From Alcaligenes sp. SORT26 (GTDB lineage Bacteria > Pseudomonadota > Gammaproteobacteria > Burkholderiales > Burkholderiaceae_B), in contig NZ_CP070975.1 of NCBI RefSeq assembly GCF_017377875.1, positions 2,356,001-2,420,000 on the forward strand: a DNA stretch of 64,000 nt, written 5' to 3'. The notes beneath the pieces were generated by a model. It did no database searches, was not told the origin of the DNA, and saw only the letters and a program-made list of their open reading frames with translations. The position numbers were made by a program, and so were the translations under genes. Below are positions 8,056 to 17,640 of the stretch, piece after piece. The stretch's first letter is position 1, and each line of letters opens with the position of its first letter.

Positions 8056-9387
8056 ATGCGGTTCATGACTTCCTTGCGCCTGGCGCTGCTCTCGCTGCTT
8101 GCCTTAAGCAGCACTGCCCAGTCGCAAGATTTGCTGCAGGCCTGGAACCAGGCCTTGGCACATGAACCGCAATTTGGTGCGGCCCAGGCAGTCCATCAGG
8201 CAGACCAGGAACAAGTACCCCAAAGCCGGGCGCAGTTGCTGCCGCAAATCAGCGCCATCGGCACTGCCGAACTGCAAGAACGCCGTCAAACCAGCAAGCT
8301 GTCCAACCAGCACTCCAGCGACCGAGCCGCCTGGACACTGACGCTGAGCCAACCCGTCTACAACCGCAATGCCTGGGCCCGCTATGAACGCGCTCAGCTA
8401 TTGGCGCAGGGTGCCGATATTCAGTTAACGCTGGACCGTCAGGATTTGATGCTGCGCGTCAGCCAAAGCTATTTTGATGTGCTGGCGGCGCAAGACACGC
8501 TGTCCACCCTGAAAGCGCAGCAGGCTGCTATTGACGAGCAATTGCGCGCCGCCGACCAAACCTTTCAACTGGGCGGCACCACGATTACCGATACCTATGA
8601 AGCCAAATCGCGTCTGGACCTGACTCGTGCCAGTGTGCTGCAAGCAGAAAATGCACTGCAAGTCGCCCAGGACAAACTGGCCGCGTTAACGCTGGAACGC
8701 TATGAGACCTTGGCTCGCCTGCGTGAACCTTTGCGCTTGCCTGCCCCTCAACCAGCGAACCTGCAAGACTGGCTGGATCAGTCCAGCCAATCCGGCTTGA
8801 AAGTGGCGCTGGCTGACATCAAGGCGCGTGCTGCCGAAGAGCAGTTGAAAGGCACTCAAGCCCTGCATGAACCCACCTTGGCTCTGAAAGCCCAGACAGG
8901 CAGTGGCAGTGACCAGACTCTGTTTGGCCAGGCTGGCGGTGGCCCTCGCTCCTTGAACAGTGCTTTGGGTCTGGAGCTAAGCATCCCGATTTTCCGGGGC
9001 GGTGAAACCAGCTCGCAAGTCCGTGAACAAAGCTCGCGCCTGCAACAGGCCCGCTATGATCACCAGTTCGCCATTCAGCAATCCATCCAGCAAACGCGCC
9101 AGTACTTCTCTGGCGTCACCACGGGCCTGGTCCGTGTGCAGGCCCTGGAAGCAGCCACCAAGTCCAGCCAGGACGCTCTGGAGGCCAATAAGCTGGCTTA
9201 CGAGATCGGGGTGCGTGTGAATATCGACGTACTCAATGCCCAGCAACAGCTTTACGAGGCACAACGCAGCTTGGCTCAGGCCCGTTACGAAGTCCTGATG
9301 AACAGCCTGCGCTTGAAAGCCGCCAGCGGCACTTTGAACGAAAACGACCTGCGCGCCGTGAACGATCTGCTTCAACCAGCATCCTGA
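8056..9387 (+). CDS. tolC: TolC-family outer-membrane channel protein
   Basis: 443 aa with a cleavable signal peptide (residues 1-23, ending LSSTAQSQ). Two outer-membrane efflux protein repeats follow, each with long coiled coils rich in Gln, Ala and Leu. Conserved features include the SYFDVLAAQDTL segment, the LNSALGLELSIPIFRGG strand, and ...VNIDVLNAQQQLYEAQRSLAQARYEVLMNSLRLKAASG near the end. It forms the trimeric exit duct for type I secretion and tripartite efflux pumps. No inner-membrane partner is encoded nearby, so it probably serves several pumps encoded elsewhere. The gene symbol is by family and not proven orthology. Confidence 0.88.
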   Translation: MRFMTSLRLALLSLLALSSTAQSQDLLQAWNQALAHEPQFGAAQAVHQADQEQVPQSRAQLLPQISAIGTAELQERRQTSKLSNQHSSDRAAWTLTLSQPVYNRNAWARYERAQLLAQGADIQLTLDRQDLMLRVSQSYFDVLAAQDTLSTLKAQQAAIDEQLRAADQTFQLGGTTITDTYEAKSRLDLTRASVLQAENALQVAQDKLAALTLERYETLARLREPLRLPAPQPANLQDWLDQSSQSGLKVALADIKARAAEEQLKGTQALHEPTLALKAQTGSGSDQTLFGQAGGGPRSLNSALGLELSIPIFRGGETSSQVREQSSRLQQARYDHQFAIQQSIQQTRQYFSGVTTGLVRVQALEAATKSSQDALEANKLAYEIGVRVNIDVLNAQQQLYEAQRSLAQARYEVLMNSLRLKAASGTLNENDLRAVNDLLQPAS

Positions 9388-9398
9388 GCCCCACAAGC

Positions 9399-9425
9399 AA
9401 AAAAAAATCCCGGACCATGCCGGGA
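9399..9425 (-). terminator. intrinsic terminator for rfaE2
   Basis: On the minus strand a TCCCGG/CCGGGA hairpin with 6-nt loop is followed by a run of nine T residues (9399-9407 read in reverse). It sits between the convergent tolC and rfaE2 and has the right polarity for rfaE2. Confidence 0.75.
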
Positions 9426-9448
9426 CTCAAAACTTCAATACTGCTTGT

Positions 9449-9931
9449 TCAGTCGCGTAGCTTCTTGACCAGCGCCGTTGTAGAACGCTGAAACTCAAAA
9501 GGAATGGCGACCGCATCGCCTCCCCAACTACGCACCAAGGCCGTTTCGGGCAAGGCTTCCATATCGTAGTCGCCACCCTTCACGATCAGATCCGGGCGTA
9601 GCGCAGCGATCAAGGCTTCGGGCGTATCTTCATCAAACAAGACCACCGCATCCACGCAGGCCAAGGCAGCCAGCAAGGCAGCACGATCCTGCTCCGGATT
9701 GATGGGGCGCTCCGGCCCTTTATTAAGGCGACGTACCGAGGCATCGGTATTCACACCGACAATCAGCGAAGCGCCCAATTGAGCGGCTTCATCCAGGTAG
9801 CTGACATGCCCACGATGCAAAATATCAAATACACCGTTGGTAAAGACCAGGGGACGCGCCAGGCGTCCCTGTGCCAGTTCCTGCTGTAAAGCCTCAAGAT
9901 TCAGAACCTTGGCCTCGAACCGTGCGCTCAT
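9449..9931 (-). CDS. rfaE2: D-glycero-beta-D-manno-heptose 1-phosphate adenylyltransferase (HldE C-terminal domain type)
   Basis: 160 aa, a stand-alone nucleotidyltransferase. It activates heptose 1-phosphate with ATP to ADP-heptose for LPS inner-core synthesis. The cytidylyltransferase signature TNGVFDILHRGHVSYL with its HxGH motif (HRGH) and the C-terminal substrate motif FEFQRSTTALVKKL are present. In enterics this domain is fused to the RfaE1 kinase as HldE; here only the transferase is present, as in many Betaproteobacteria. gmhA, an earlier step of the same pathway, lies at 47.4 kb. The start abuts the stop of the ferritin-like gene. Confidence 0.93.
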   Translation of the reverse strand: MSARFEAKVLNLEALQQELAQGRLARPLVFTNGVFDILHRGHVSYLDEAAQLGASLIVGVNTDASVRRLNKGPERPINPEQDRAALLAALACVDAVVLFDEDTPEALIAALRPDLIVKGGDYDMEALPETALVRSWGGDAVAIPFEFQRSTTALVKKLRD

Positions 9932-9932
9932 A

Positions 9933-10802
9933 TCAAGCTTGCACCAAAGGCGAGTCCGAACCCACTTGGCGCGCCAAGTCCTTACGGTAGCGGTTCAATT
10001 CCTGCACGGTCTCAAACGAGCTGCCCATCAAGAGCGACATATTGTGCAAGATACGCGAGCTGACCTTGTGCTCCCATTCCTTGTCGAAGCGAATCTGCGT
10101 ATCCAGCCAGTTTTCCAGCCAACCGGGCGATGGCAGTTTGGACTGCACCGTATCTTCCGGGAACATGGCTTTATTGACGTGCAAGTTGGTGGGGTGCAAA
10201 GCCTGGGCGGTGCGATGAGCCGAAGCCATCAGAACACCAATTTTGGAGAAAGCCAGACGGGCTTGCAGACCAAATTCCTGGCCTTTATGCACCAGAGCAC
10301 GCTTCATGTAGCGCAGGTAAGCACCTGCGTGACGGGCTTCGTCCTGGGCCACGATTTTGTAGATGGACTTGATCACTGGCTCGGTATGCCAGTCTGCCGC
10401 ACGGCGGTACCAGTGGTTCAGACGCACTTCACCGCAAAAGTGCAGCATCAGCGTTTCCATGGCGGGAGCCGGATCGAAGTCAAAGCGCACTTTGTGCAGC
10501 TCTTCTTCGGTAGGCATCAGCTCGGGGCGGAAACGACGCAGGTATTCAATCAAGACCAGCGAGTGCTTTTGCTCTTCAAAGAACCAGACGGACATAAAGG
10601 CGCAAAAGTCGCTGTCATCTTTATTGTCACGCAGGAACATTTCGGTAGCAGGCAAAGCAGCCCACTCGGTGATGGCGTTCATTTTGATGGTGTAAGCCTG
10701 CTCGTCGCTGAGCTTGGTGCCATCAAAGTCATCCCACGGTATGTCATGCGCGAAATTCCAGCGCACCGCTTCCATGGATTTAAATAAGTCATGGTAAAGC
10801 AT
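9933..10802 (-). CDS. ferritin-like diiron domain protein
   Basis: 289 aa, all helical. The candidate iron-binding helices carry EEQKH (in VWFFEEQKHSLVLIEY) and DEARH (in KIVAQDEARHAGAYLRY). An additional Glu (ITEWAALPATEMFL) precedes them, and a central Glu/His segment (METLMLHFCGEVRLNHWY) lies between. This pattern resembles the acyl-ACP desaturase/rubrerythrin-like diiron fold. The length exceeds ferritin and bacterioferritin, so an oxidase or desaturase-like role is as likely as iron storage. AGGA lies 6 nt before the ATG. rfaE2 follows 1 nt after the stop, so the two are coupled. Substrate unknown. Confidence 0.7.
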   Translation of the reverse strand: MLYHDLFKSMEAVRWNFAHDIPWDDFDGTKLSDEQAYTIKMNAITEWAALPATEMFLRDNKDDSDFCAFMSVWFFEEQKHSLVLIEYLRRFRPELMPTEEELHKVRFDFDPAPAMETLMLHFCGEVRLNHWYRRAADWHTEPVIKSIYKIVAQDEARHAGAYLRYMKRALVHKGQEFGLQARLAFSKIGVLMASAHRTAQALHPTNLHVNKAMFPEDTVQSKLPSPGWLENWLDTQIRFDKEWEHKVSSRILHNMSLLMGSSFETVQELNRYRKDLARQVGSDSPLVQA

Positions 10803-10976
10803 AACGATTCCTAAAAAGAATCAAGCGGTTCCTTGAGGGCGGCCATTCACCGTCCGGAAGGCGCCGGAAAGCGCCAGCCTAACAAGAAGCTGGCGGACCT
10901 GCGTCTATCGTAGAACCTGCAGTTATCAGAAATATGTCAGCCACAAAAAAACTGACGCGTTGCGGGTAGATCACAC

Positions 10977-12533
10977 TTATCGCCCCACCAAAGCCCAGAT
11001 GGCCACCCCGACCGCAACTGCCAGCACAGCACATAAGGCAGTCAATAATCGGTTGGTCTGCTGCTGCGACTGGCGCAACAGCTTAAGTTCCTGGTTCAAC
11101 GCCTGCCCTGTCTCTGGCCTATTCAAAGCGGAATACACCAGACGCGGAAGCTGCGGCATGATCTGGGCCCACTGCCCCGCTTCCTGTTTCAAACGCGAAT
11201 AAAAGCCCGATGGACCAATACGTTGGTACATCCACTTTTCCAGATAAGGTTTGGCGGTATCCCACAGATCCAGTTCCGGATCCAGGTCCCGCCCCATCCC
11301 TTCCACATTCAGAAGGGTTTTCTGCAGCAGCACAAGCTGCGGCTGAATTTCCACATTGAACCGGCGCGAGGTCTGGAACAGGCGCAAGAGCACTTGCCCC
11401 AGGGAGATCTCGGACAAGGGCCGGTCAAAATACGGTTCACACACCGCGCGTACCGAGCCTTCCAGCTCCTCTTCACGGGTTTCAGGTGGCACCCAGCCGG
11501 ACTCAATGTGCAATTGAGCCACCCGGCGGTAATCGCGCCGGAAAAAAGCCAGGAAGTTTTGTGCCAGATAGTTTTTATCGAACTCGGACAGCGAACCCAC
11601 AATGCCAAAGTCCAGGGCAATGTAGCGGCCCAGGGATTCAGGCGCATCCGAGACATAAATATTGCCCGGGTGCATGTCGGCATGGAAAAAACCGTCGGTA
11701 AAGACTTGGGTGAAGAAGATTTCTACGCCTTTACGGGCCAGATCCTTCAAGTCCACATTGGCGGCGCGCAAACGGTCAATCTGATTGACCGGAATGCCCT
11801 TCATGCGATCCATGGTGAACACGGTCGAGGCGCAGTAGTCCCAATGCACTTCAGGAACAATCAGCAACTGGGTGCGTTCTGCATCTTTGGTGAAGTTGCG
11901 GCGCAGTTGGCTGCAATTGGAGGCTTCACGAATCAGGTCCAGCTCGTCGTTCAGATACTTGTCGAACTCGGCGACGACTTCACGCGGTTTAAGACGGCGG
12001 GCATCAGGGCCCAGACGTTCCATGAACACAGCCAGAACCCGCATCAGGCGCAGGTCTTTGTGAATGACCTCACGCATGCCGGGACGCAGCACCTTGACGG
12101 CGACTTCGCGGCCGTTGTGCAGCTCGGCAAAATGCACCTGGGCAATCGAGGCCGAGGCAATCGGTTCGCGGTCAAACTTCTTGAACAGCTCGTAAGGCGA
12201 GGCGCCCAAAGCCTTCAGAATAGTGGCTTCCGCCACGTCTGATGGAAATGGCGGCACACGGTCCTGCAACAAAGCCAGTTGCTCGGCGATATCCAGCGGA
12301 ATCAAGTCCCGGCGAGTAGAGAGCACCTGACCGAATTTGACGAAAATGGGACCCAGACTTTCCAGGGCCAGACGCAAGCGCACACCGCGCGGCAATTTGG
12401 GCTTGCGACCCAGACGCGCAATACGCAGCAGGCGCGATGCCCAGGGATGGCGGATGCTGGATAGAACCAGCTCATCCAGGCGATAACGGAAAACAACCAG
12501 CAGGATAGTCAGCAGACGGCATAGAGAAAACAT
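10977..12533 (-). CDS. ubiB: ubiquinone biosynthesis protein UbiB (atypical kinase family)
   Basis: 518 aa. The UbiB/ADCK/COQ8 protein-kinase-like ATPase supports ubiquinone synthesis by helping extract lipid precursors for the Ubi complex. The signature KFGQ motif ([16 protein letters not shown]), the Ala-rich nucleotide loop region ([14 protein letters not shown]), AVKVLRPGM, the FHADMHPGN catalytic loop and the metal-binding ALDFG are all seen. A hydrophobic C-terminal helix (about 495-515, [20 protein letters not shown]) anchors it to the membrane. The start is 2 nt from the stop of ubiJ, as in the conserved ubiE-ubiJ-ubiB group. Confidence 0.95.
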   Translation of the reverse strand: MFSLCRLLTILLVVFRYRLDELVLSSIRHPWASRLLRIARLGRKPKLPRGVRLRLALESLGPIFVKFGQVLSTRRDLIPLDIAEQLALLQDRVPPFPSDVAEATILKALGASPYELFKKFDREPIASASIAQVHFAELHNGREVAVKVLRPGMREVIHKDLRLMRVLAVFMERLGPDARRLKPREVVAEFDKYLNDELDLIREASNCSQLRRNFTKDAERTQLLIVPEVHWDYCASTVFTMDRMKGIPVNQIDRLRAANVDLKDLARKGVEIFFTQVFTDGFFHADMHPGNIYVSDAPESLGRYIALDFGIVGSLSEFDKNYLAQNFLAFFRRDYRRVAQLHIESGWVPPETREEELEGSVRAVCEPYFDRPLSEISLGQVLLRLFQTSRRFNVEIQPQLVLLQKTLLNVEGMGRDLDPELDLWDTAKPYLEKWMYQRIGPSGFYSRLKQEAGQWAQIMPQLPRLVYSALNRPETGQALNQELKLLRQSQQQTNRLLTALCAVLAVAVGVAIWALVGR

Positions 12534-12535
12534 GC

Positions 12536-13165
12536 TCAGGACTCCCGCCGACGTGCATCAAGGCGGTTCAAACGCCGATCCAGCTCGTCCAGACGTTGAG
12601 TCAGGCCAGCCGATTGCTCTCGCAAGCCATCTAGCTCGGGACGAGTCACCAGCAAGGCGGTTTCTTCAGTCAGATATTCGCTGACATTGCCTGTCAGACG
12701 CTGACCCAGATCACGCAAGCCCGAAAAAGCCCGGCGCGCACCGCTGAACAGACGCACCGCCATGACATCACCCACGATATTGGCCAGATCATGCTCCGCA
12801 TCCCAGCGCAGATTCGCCGCCAGATCGGACACCAGATTAGCCAGACCGGCCTCGCCCTGCACATGCATCAGCTGAGCGACACGGCTGAAATCACCGTCTT
12901 GCAGGATTTGTGGCAGTTCAGGCAGCTTGTCTTGCGGCAAGGTCAAAGTGACATCGGGCACCACGGCAGGATGGCCCTGCTCCAGCTTCCCTTGAGAACT
13001 GATGGTGTAGATCAGTTGCACACGGCCCACGACCAGCGAGACTGTCTTGCCTGCATAGCCGCGCAGACGTTCACGCGCCCAGTCCTCGCGATCAAGCAAG
13101 GCATTGAGCAAACGCACGCCCACGGCGCCAGGTTCTAGGAATGAGGGGATACCAAGCATGTCCAT
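12536..13165 (-). CDS. ubiJ: ubiquinone biosynthesis accessory factor UbiJ (SCP2 domain)
   Basis: 209 aa with an N-terminal SCP2 sterol-carrier-like lipid-binding domain (about 5-115) and a C-terminal coiled coil ([20 protein letters not shown]). UbiJ scaffolds the soluble Ubi metabolon and presents the hydrophobic intermediates. Identification rests on the domain layout and position between ubiE and ubiB. Two in-frame ATGs exist (13165 and 13159), neither with a clear Shine-Dalgarno. In E. coli the three ubi genes are contiguous; here a Tim44-like gene is inserted between ubiE and ubiJ. Confidence 0.88.
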   Translation of the reverse strand: MDMLGIPSFLEPGAVGVRLLNALLDREDWARERLRGYAGKTVSLVVGRVQLIYTISSQGKLEQGHPAVVPDVTLTLPQDKLPELPQILQDGDFSRVAQLMHVQGEAGLANLVSDLAANLRWDAEHDLANIVGDVMAVRLFSGARRAFSGLRDLGQRLTGNVSEYLTEETALLVTRPELDGLREQSAGLTQRLDELDRRLNRLDARRRES

Positions 13166-13302
13166 GCAAGTCTACTGCCGGGGCAAGTAAACCAGTCCAA
13201 TTAAAACAGCCAGTTTAACCCGACACAGACACGGCCGGATGCACGGGGCTAGAGGAACACGGGCAAATGGGATCACGGAGAAACGAGAGCGCTCATAACA
13301 GA

Positions 13303-13330
13303 ACAGCCGCCTGAGGAACAAGGCGGCTGT
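13303..13330 (-). terminator. hairpin downstream of the Tim44-like gene
   Basis: A perfect 10-bp stem (ACAGCCGCCT with AGGCGGCTGT, loop of 8 nt) begins about 15 nt past the Tim44-like stop. The following minus-strand bases TCTGTTAT are only weakly T-rich, so termination may be partial and read-through into ubiJ is possible. Confidence 0.5.
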
Positions 13331-13345
13331 TTGTATAGATGACGC

Positions 13346-14314
13346 TTAAGCGTTGGGGTCAACCGGGATTTGCTGAATGCCAGCCAGCATCCAACCTGCG
13401 CTGTCGGCCTTGAACAGATTCCAGACTTCTTCAAAGCGGAAGGCTTCTGCACCCACCTCTTCGCGCAACATACCGGAGTAGCGCACGCTGGCCAGGTGAC
13501 CATCGGCTACTTTTTCGATGCCCAGCAGTTCAGCATTCAGCAGCACGATCTGGGTGACGTTATCGCCCTGGCGCTGTGCAATCTGAGGGGCCGCTTCTTT
13601 CAGCAGATCATCGGTCAAGAAGGTACGCAGTTGTTCCACGTCGCCCTTGTCCCACAGCTTCTGGATTTCCACAAACTGAGTCTTGGCATTGGCCAGGAAC
13701 GTAGGAGTGTCGAAATCACCGGGAATAAACCAGCTTTCGTCTACAGGTGGTGCGGGAACCGCAGCCGCTGCAGCGGGCATAGGTGCTGGCGCAGCCTGAG
13801 GCTGTTGCCATGGGCTAGGTGCTGGATCAGCATTACGCATCATGGACTGACCACCGGCCTGTTGCATGGCGGGGCGAGCAGCCGAACCACGGAAACGACG
13901 CACGATGAACAGAACGGCGAAGATCACCAGACCGATCAGCAAGAGGCTGGACATCATTTCCAGGAACGCACCGCCCAGACCCATGCTGGACAGCAAGGCA
14001 GCAATACCCAGACCAGCAGCAATACCGGCGATCGGGCCCAGGAAGCGGGACATGCCCGACTTGGCAGCAGTACCAGCGGCGGCCGTACCGGCAGCAGCAG
14101 CGCCCGCAGCAGGAGCAGCCGAGCGAGTGGCATTATTTGCTGCAGCAGGCGGTGTCGCTGCCGAGCGGTTGCTCGTGATGTTGGAGGACTGGCGGCCAAA
14201 ACTGGAACCACCACCCATGCGACGTGCTTCCGCATCATAGGAAACAGTCAGCAAAGCGCCAGTGCTAAAAGCCAATACAGCGGCCATGAAATAACGAGAA
14301 AGCCGTCCAGACAT
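13346..14314 (-). CDS. Tim44-like domain protein, secreted or membrane-associated
   Basis: 322 aa from the ATG at 14314 (AGGAG 9 nt upstream; a GTG at 14320 is too close to that site). An N-terminal signal sequence or anchor (about 8-25, YFMAAVLAFSTGALLTVS) is followed by a low-complexity Ser/Ala/Gly/Asn-rich stretch. Two hydrophobic Gly/Ala segments then resemble a membrane pair (GPIAGIAAGLGIAALLSSMG and LLIGLVIFAVLFIV). After a Pro/Ala linker comes a C-terminal Tim44-like NTF2-fold domain (about 185-320). In mitochondria this domain binds membranes and import partners; in bacteria the function is unknown. The position among ubi genes is suggestive only. Confidence 0.8.
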   Translation of the reverse strand: MSGRLSRYFMAAVLAFSTGALLTVSYDAEARRMGGGSSFGRQSSNITSNRSAATPPAAANNATRSAAPAAGAAAAGTAAAGTAAKSGMSRFLGPIAGIAAGLGIAALLSSMGLGGAFLEMMSSLLLIGLVIFAVLFIVRRFRGSAARPAMQQAGGQSMMRNADPAPSPWQQPQAAPAPMPAAAAAVPAPPVDESWFIPGDFDTPTFLANAKTQFVEIQKLWDKGDVEQLRTFLTDDLLKEAAPQIAQRQGDNVTQIVLLNAELLGIEKVADGHLASVRYSGMLREEVGAEAFRFEEVWNLFKADSAGWMLAGIQQIPVDPNA

Positions 14315-14482
14315 AGTCACAAACTCCTAACCAAGATCAGCGTCTAACACACAGGGTTTTGAAGCCCCCGGCCATGCCGTCCCAGTCGATTATTCAAGAA
14401 AACTTACGATAAGCTGAACATTAACATGACAACTTCTCATGCACCATGTTTTTTTTACCCTTAATTACAGACGAAAAACGAA

Positions 14483-14500
14483 CGGCACCCAAAGGTGCCG
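14483..14500 (-). terminator. intrinsic terminator for ubiE
   Basis: A perfect 7-bp stem (CGGCACC/GGTGCCG, 4-nt loop) lies about 28 nt past the ubiE stop. On the minus strand it is followed by TTCGTTTTT. Confidence 0.65.
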
Positions 14501-14527
14501 CTGTTTATAGAAAGGGAGCGCCCGACA

Positions 14528-15298
14528 TCAATCCAGGCGAATGCCTTCGTGCAGCGCGGCCACACCGGCTGTCAGATTGAAATACTGCACACGCTCCAGG
14601 CCCACTTCGCGCATCATGTCGGCCAGGGTTTCCTGATCGGGGTGCATGCGAATGGATTCAGCCAGGTAGCGGTAGCTTTCCTCGTCCTTGGCCACAAACT
14701 TGCCAATACGGGGCAGGATATTGAAGGAATACCAGTCATACGGGGCCTGCAAAGGCTTGGCCACGCGGGAAAACTCCAGCACCAGCAATTTGCCGCCTGG
14801 ACGCAACACCCGCTTCATTTCAGCCAGCGCGCGGTCCTTGTGCGTCATATTGCGCAAACCAAAGGCCACCGATACACGGTCAAAATAGCCATCGGGGAAA
14901 GGCAGGTGCTCGGCATCACAGACCGCCACCGGCGTGATGATGCCCTTGTCTTGCAGACGATCACGGCCCACGCGCAGCATGGAGCTATTGATATCGGTAT
15001 GCCAGACTTCGCCATCCGCACCCGCCTGACGCGCAAAGGTTTTGGTCAAATCACCCGTTCCCGCTGCAATATCCAGCACTTTCATGCCAGGACGCACGGC
15101 CGCTCGGCCAATGGTGAAGGCTTTCCAGATACGGTGCAGGCCGCCCGACATCAGATCATTCATGATGTCGTAGTTGTTAGCTACCGAATGAAAAACCTGG
15201 GCAACTTTGCCCGCTTTTTCGCTTTCGGCCACGGTTTGAAAGCCGAAGTGCGTGTCGGCGTTCTGAGCGGAGGGGTGTTGAGGACGCTGTTTTTCCAT
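14528..15298 (-). CDS. ubiE: bifunctional demethylmenaquinone/2-methoxy-6-polyprenyl-1,4-benzoquinol methyltransferase
   Basis: 256 aa from MEKQRPQH at 15298; an in-frame upstream start at 15370 would add 24 residues that do not resemble the family. UbiE performs the C-methylation step of ubiquinone and menaquinone synthesis with SAM. Visible motifs are [19 protein letters not shown], the SAM loop [26 protein letters not shown] and the C-terminal [12 protein letters not shown]. It is first in the minus-strand ubi cluster. No clear Shine-Dalgarno precedes the ATG. Confidence 0.95.
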   Translation of the reverse strand: MEKQRPQHPSAQNADTHFGFQTVAESEKAGKVAQVFHSVANNYDIMNDLMSGGLHRIWKAFTIGRAAVRPGMKVLDIAAGTGDLTKTFARQAGADGEVWHTDINSSMLRVGRDRLQDKGIITPVAVCDAEHLPFPDGYFDRVSVAFGLRNMTHKDRALAEMKRVLRPGGKLLVLEFSRVAKPLQAPYDWYSFNILPRIGKFVAKDEESYRYLAESIRMHPDQETLADMMREVGLERVQYFNLTAGVAALHEGIRLD

Positions 15299-15546
15299 AG
15301 TGGCATAATCGTAACGCAGATTTCCCGGTACAGAAACGAAAATCCAGCCCACTGACAGCCACCGTTTCATGCACGTTCACAAACCTGAAACATTAACGCC
15401 ATATGATGGCGCTATTACGTGCAGTCAGGGATTCAAGCGCCCCCCGTATTTCCCTTGAGCCGCCTTACGGGCCAAGTACTCAAGCACAATACAGACAGCC
15501 TGCCTGACCCTCTTTTATTTTTTATCGGACCAGTCTGAAGCTAACA

Positions 15547-16257
15547 ATGAGTACAAGCATATTAGTCGTGGAAGATGAGCCTGCGATCCAGGAGCTGATC
15601 TCTGTCAACCTGTCTTTTGCAGGCCATAAAGTGCTACGCGCCTTCGATGCCGAGCAAGCCCAGATCCTCATCCGCGCCGAGCTGCCTGATTTGATTCTGG
15701 TGGACTGGATGCTGCCGGGCTCCTCGGGCATCAATCTGGCCCGCAAACTGCGCTCGGACGAACGTACCCGTCATATCCCGGTCATCATGCTGACCGCCAA
15801 AGGCTCGGAGCAGGACAAGGTCGATGGTCTGGAAGCCGGTGCGGACGATTACATCACCAAACCCTTCTCGCCCAAAGAGCTGATTGCCCGCATCAAGGCC
15901 GTGCTGCGCCGCCGCGCACCTCAGTTGACGGACGATGTCATCTCCATTGGCAATCTGCAACTGGATCCCAGCACACATCGCTTGTCCAGCCAGGGCATGG
16001 CGCTGACTATCGGGCCTACCGAATTTCGTTTGCTGCATTTTTTCATGACCCATACCGAGCGCGTATTCACCCGCTCCCAGTTGCTGGACCAGGTCTGGGG
16101 CGACCACGTATTTGTGGAAGAACGCACGGTAGACGTCCATATCCGCCGCTTGCGCAAGGCGCTGGAGCCTAGTGGACACGATAAACATATTGAAACGATC
16201 CGTGGCTCAGGCTATCGTTTTGCCCTTTCCCCACTGGAAAAGGCTCCAAGCGCCTGA
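15547..16257 (+). CDS. phoB: phosphate regulon response regulator PhoB
   Basis: 236 aa OmpR-type regulator. The receiver domain (1-120) has the acidic pair ED9-10, phospho-acceptor Asp53 (LVDWMLPG) and Lys in TKPFSPKEL. A C-terminal winged helix (about 130-230) carries the recognition region TVDVHIRRLRKAL. In its phosphorylated form PhoB activates phosphate-scavenging genes. phoR follows 4 nt after the stop. The W of DWMLPGSSG and overall length match PhoB rather than other OmpR regulators. I searched the upstream 170 nt for tandem CTGTCAT-like Pho boxes and found no convincing pair. Confidence 0.93.
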   Translation: MSTSILVVEDEPAIQELISVNLSFAGHKVLRAFDAEQAQILIRAELPDLILVDWMLPGSSGINLARKLRSDERTRHIPVIMLTAKGSEQDKVDGLEAGADDYITKPFSPKELIARIKAVLRRRAPQLTDDVISIGNLQLDPSTHRLSSQGMALTIGPTEFRLLHFFMTHTERVFTRSQLLDQVWGDHVFVEERTVDVHIRRLRKALEPSGHDKHIETIRGSGYRFALSPLEKAPSA

Positions 16258-16261
16258 TCCC

Positions 16262-17560
16262 ATGTTCAGCATATTTACGTCTATTGTTATCTGGGCCCTG
16301 TTGGGCAGCTTGATCGGTTGGTGGCTAGGTCCATTCATCGGTCTGGCTTTATTTTGCGGTGGTTTGCTGATGCTGGTTGTCATCAGCACCTTGCAGTTGT
16401 CCCGCGTTGAGCGCTGGACCCGCAATCTGAATGATCCCCCGCCCCCTGCCGTTGGTCCTTGGGACGCCATCCTGGCTCCCATCTACCGCCAATTGCGGCG
16501 TGATCGGCAAGAAATCCAGGATCTGAACCGTTACGTAGACGGCATCATGATGGCCGCCGAGGCCCTGCCCGATGGCGCCATTACCCTGAACGGGGATATG
16601 GAATTGCAATGGTGCAACCAGACTGCCTGTGAGCACATAGGTTTGAATCTGGCCACGGACCGCCATCACAGCATCTTCAATATTCTGCGCGAACCCGAGT
16701 TTTCTCGTTACGCCCGCCTGCCCCAGTGGGACGGCCCCTTGCTGCTGCATCTGAGCAAAGACGGGCGTGAACGCTCCTTGCTGCTGCAATTGACCCCCTA
16801 TGGCCTGGGCCAGTTCCTGATCGTGACCCGCGATGTCACCCAGGTCGAAATGCTGGAGACCACCCGCAAGGACTTTGTGGCCAATGTTTCCCATGAACTG
16901 CGTACCCCTTTGACCGTCTTGCTGGGTTTTCTGGAAACCCTGCAGGATATGCCCCCCGAGAGCCTGCCTCTGGAGCAGCGTCAGCGCTACGAACAGATGA
17001 TGCTGGAGCAGACGCGCCACATGCAGTCGATTGTGTCCGACTTGCTGACCTTGTCCTCGCTGGAGTCCTCCCCCACCGTGGAAGGGGAAACCGTGCAAGT
17101 CAGCCAGTTAATTGAAAGCGCGCTGAAACAAGGCGAGGCTATTTCCGGCGGACAACACAGCTTTGTCACGGATCTGGACCCGCGCATCGCCATTCAAGGC
17201 ATGGAAACCGAATTAAGCTCGGCCGTCTCCAATCTGATTACCAATGCGGTGCGCTATACCCCCAAGGATGGCACCATCACCGTGCGCTGGTATTTGAATG
17301 ACAGCGGCGAAGCCTGTTATTCCGTCCAGGACACGGGTATCGGCATTGCTGCTCAGGACATTCCCCGCCTGACCGAACGCTTTTACCGAGTAGATAAAGG
17401 CCGTTCGCGCTCCACCGGAGGGACCGGCCTGGGCCTGGCCATTACCAAACACATCATCGTGCGACATAACGCCGACCTGCAAATCCAGAGCCGTCTGGGT
17501 GTAGGCAGCGTATTTATGTTGCGTTTCCCCAAGAGCCGGGTTCGACTCCAGGACAGCTAG
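16262..17560 (+). CDS. phoR: phosphate regulon sensor histidine kinase PhoR
   Basis: 432 aa from the ATG at 16262. An N-terminal hydrophobic region forms two helices (about 4-20 and 24-45) with almost no periplasmic loop, as in PhoR. A PAS-like domain follows (about 95-195), then the dimerisation domain with phospho-acceptor His211 in NVSHELRTPL. The HATPase domain has its N box (NLITNAVRYTPKDG), G1 (DTGIGIAAQDIP) and G2 (GGTGLGLAI). It phosphorylates and dephosphorylates PhoB in response to the Pst/PhoU phosphate signal. pstSCAB-phoU are not in this window. Confidence 0.93.
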   Translation: MFSIFTSIVIWALLGSLIGWWLGPFIGLALFCGGLLMLVVISTLQLSRVERWTRNLNDPPPPAVGPWDAILAPIYRQLRRDRQEIQDLNRYVDGIMMAAEALPDGAITLNGDMELQWCNQTACEHIGLNLATDRHHSIFNILREPEFSRYARLPQWDGPLLLHLSKDGRERSLLLQLTPYGLGQFLIVTRDVTQVEMLETTRKDFVANVSHELRTPLTVLLGFLETLQDMPPESLPLEQRQRYEQMMLEQTRHMQSIVSDLLTLSSLESSPTVEGETVQVSQLIESALKQGEAISGGQHSFVTDLDPRIAIQGMETELSSAVSNLITNAVRYTPKDGTITVRWYLNDSGEACYSVQDTGIGIAAQDIPRLTERFYRVDKGRSRSTGGTGLGLAITKHIIVRHNADLQIQSRLGVGSVFMLRFPKSRVRLQDS

Positions 17561-17640
17561 GACCTGTGGGGCCTATTTGGCCCTACAATAAACGGCTCTG
17601 AAGACCACGTTGGCGGCCTTATGCCGCACAGGAGCCAAGC

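Noticed and set aside
15371-15546. Pho box upstream of phoB
   Set aside because: No tandem pair of CTGTCAT-like 7-mers at 11-nt spacing was found; the nearest match (CAGACAG...CTGCCTG) is too weak.
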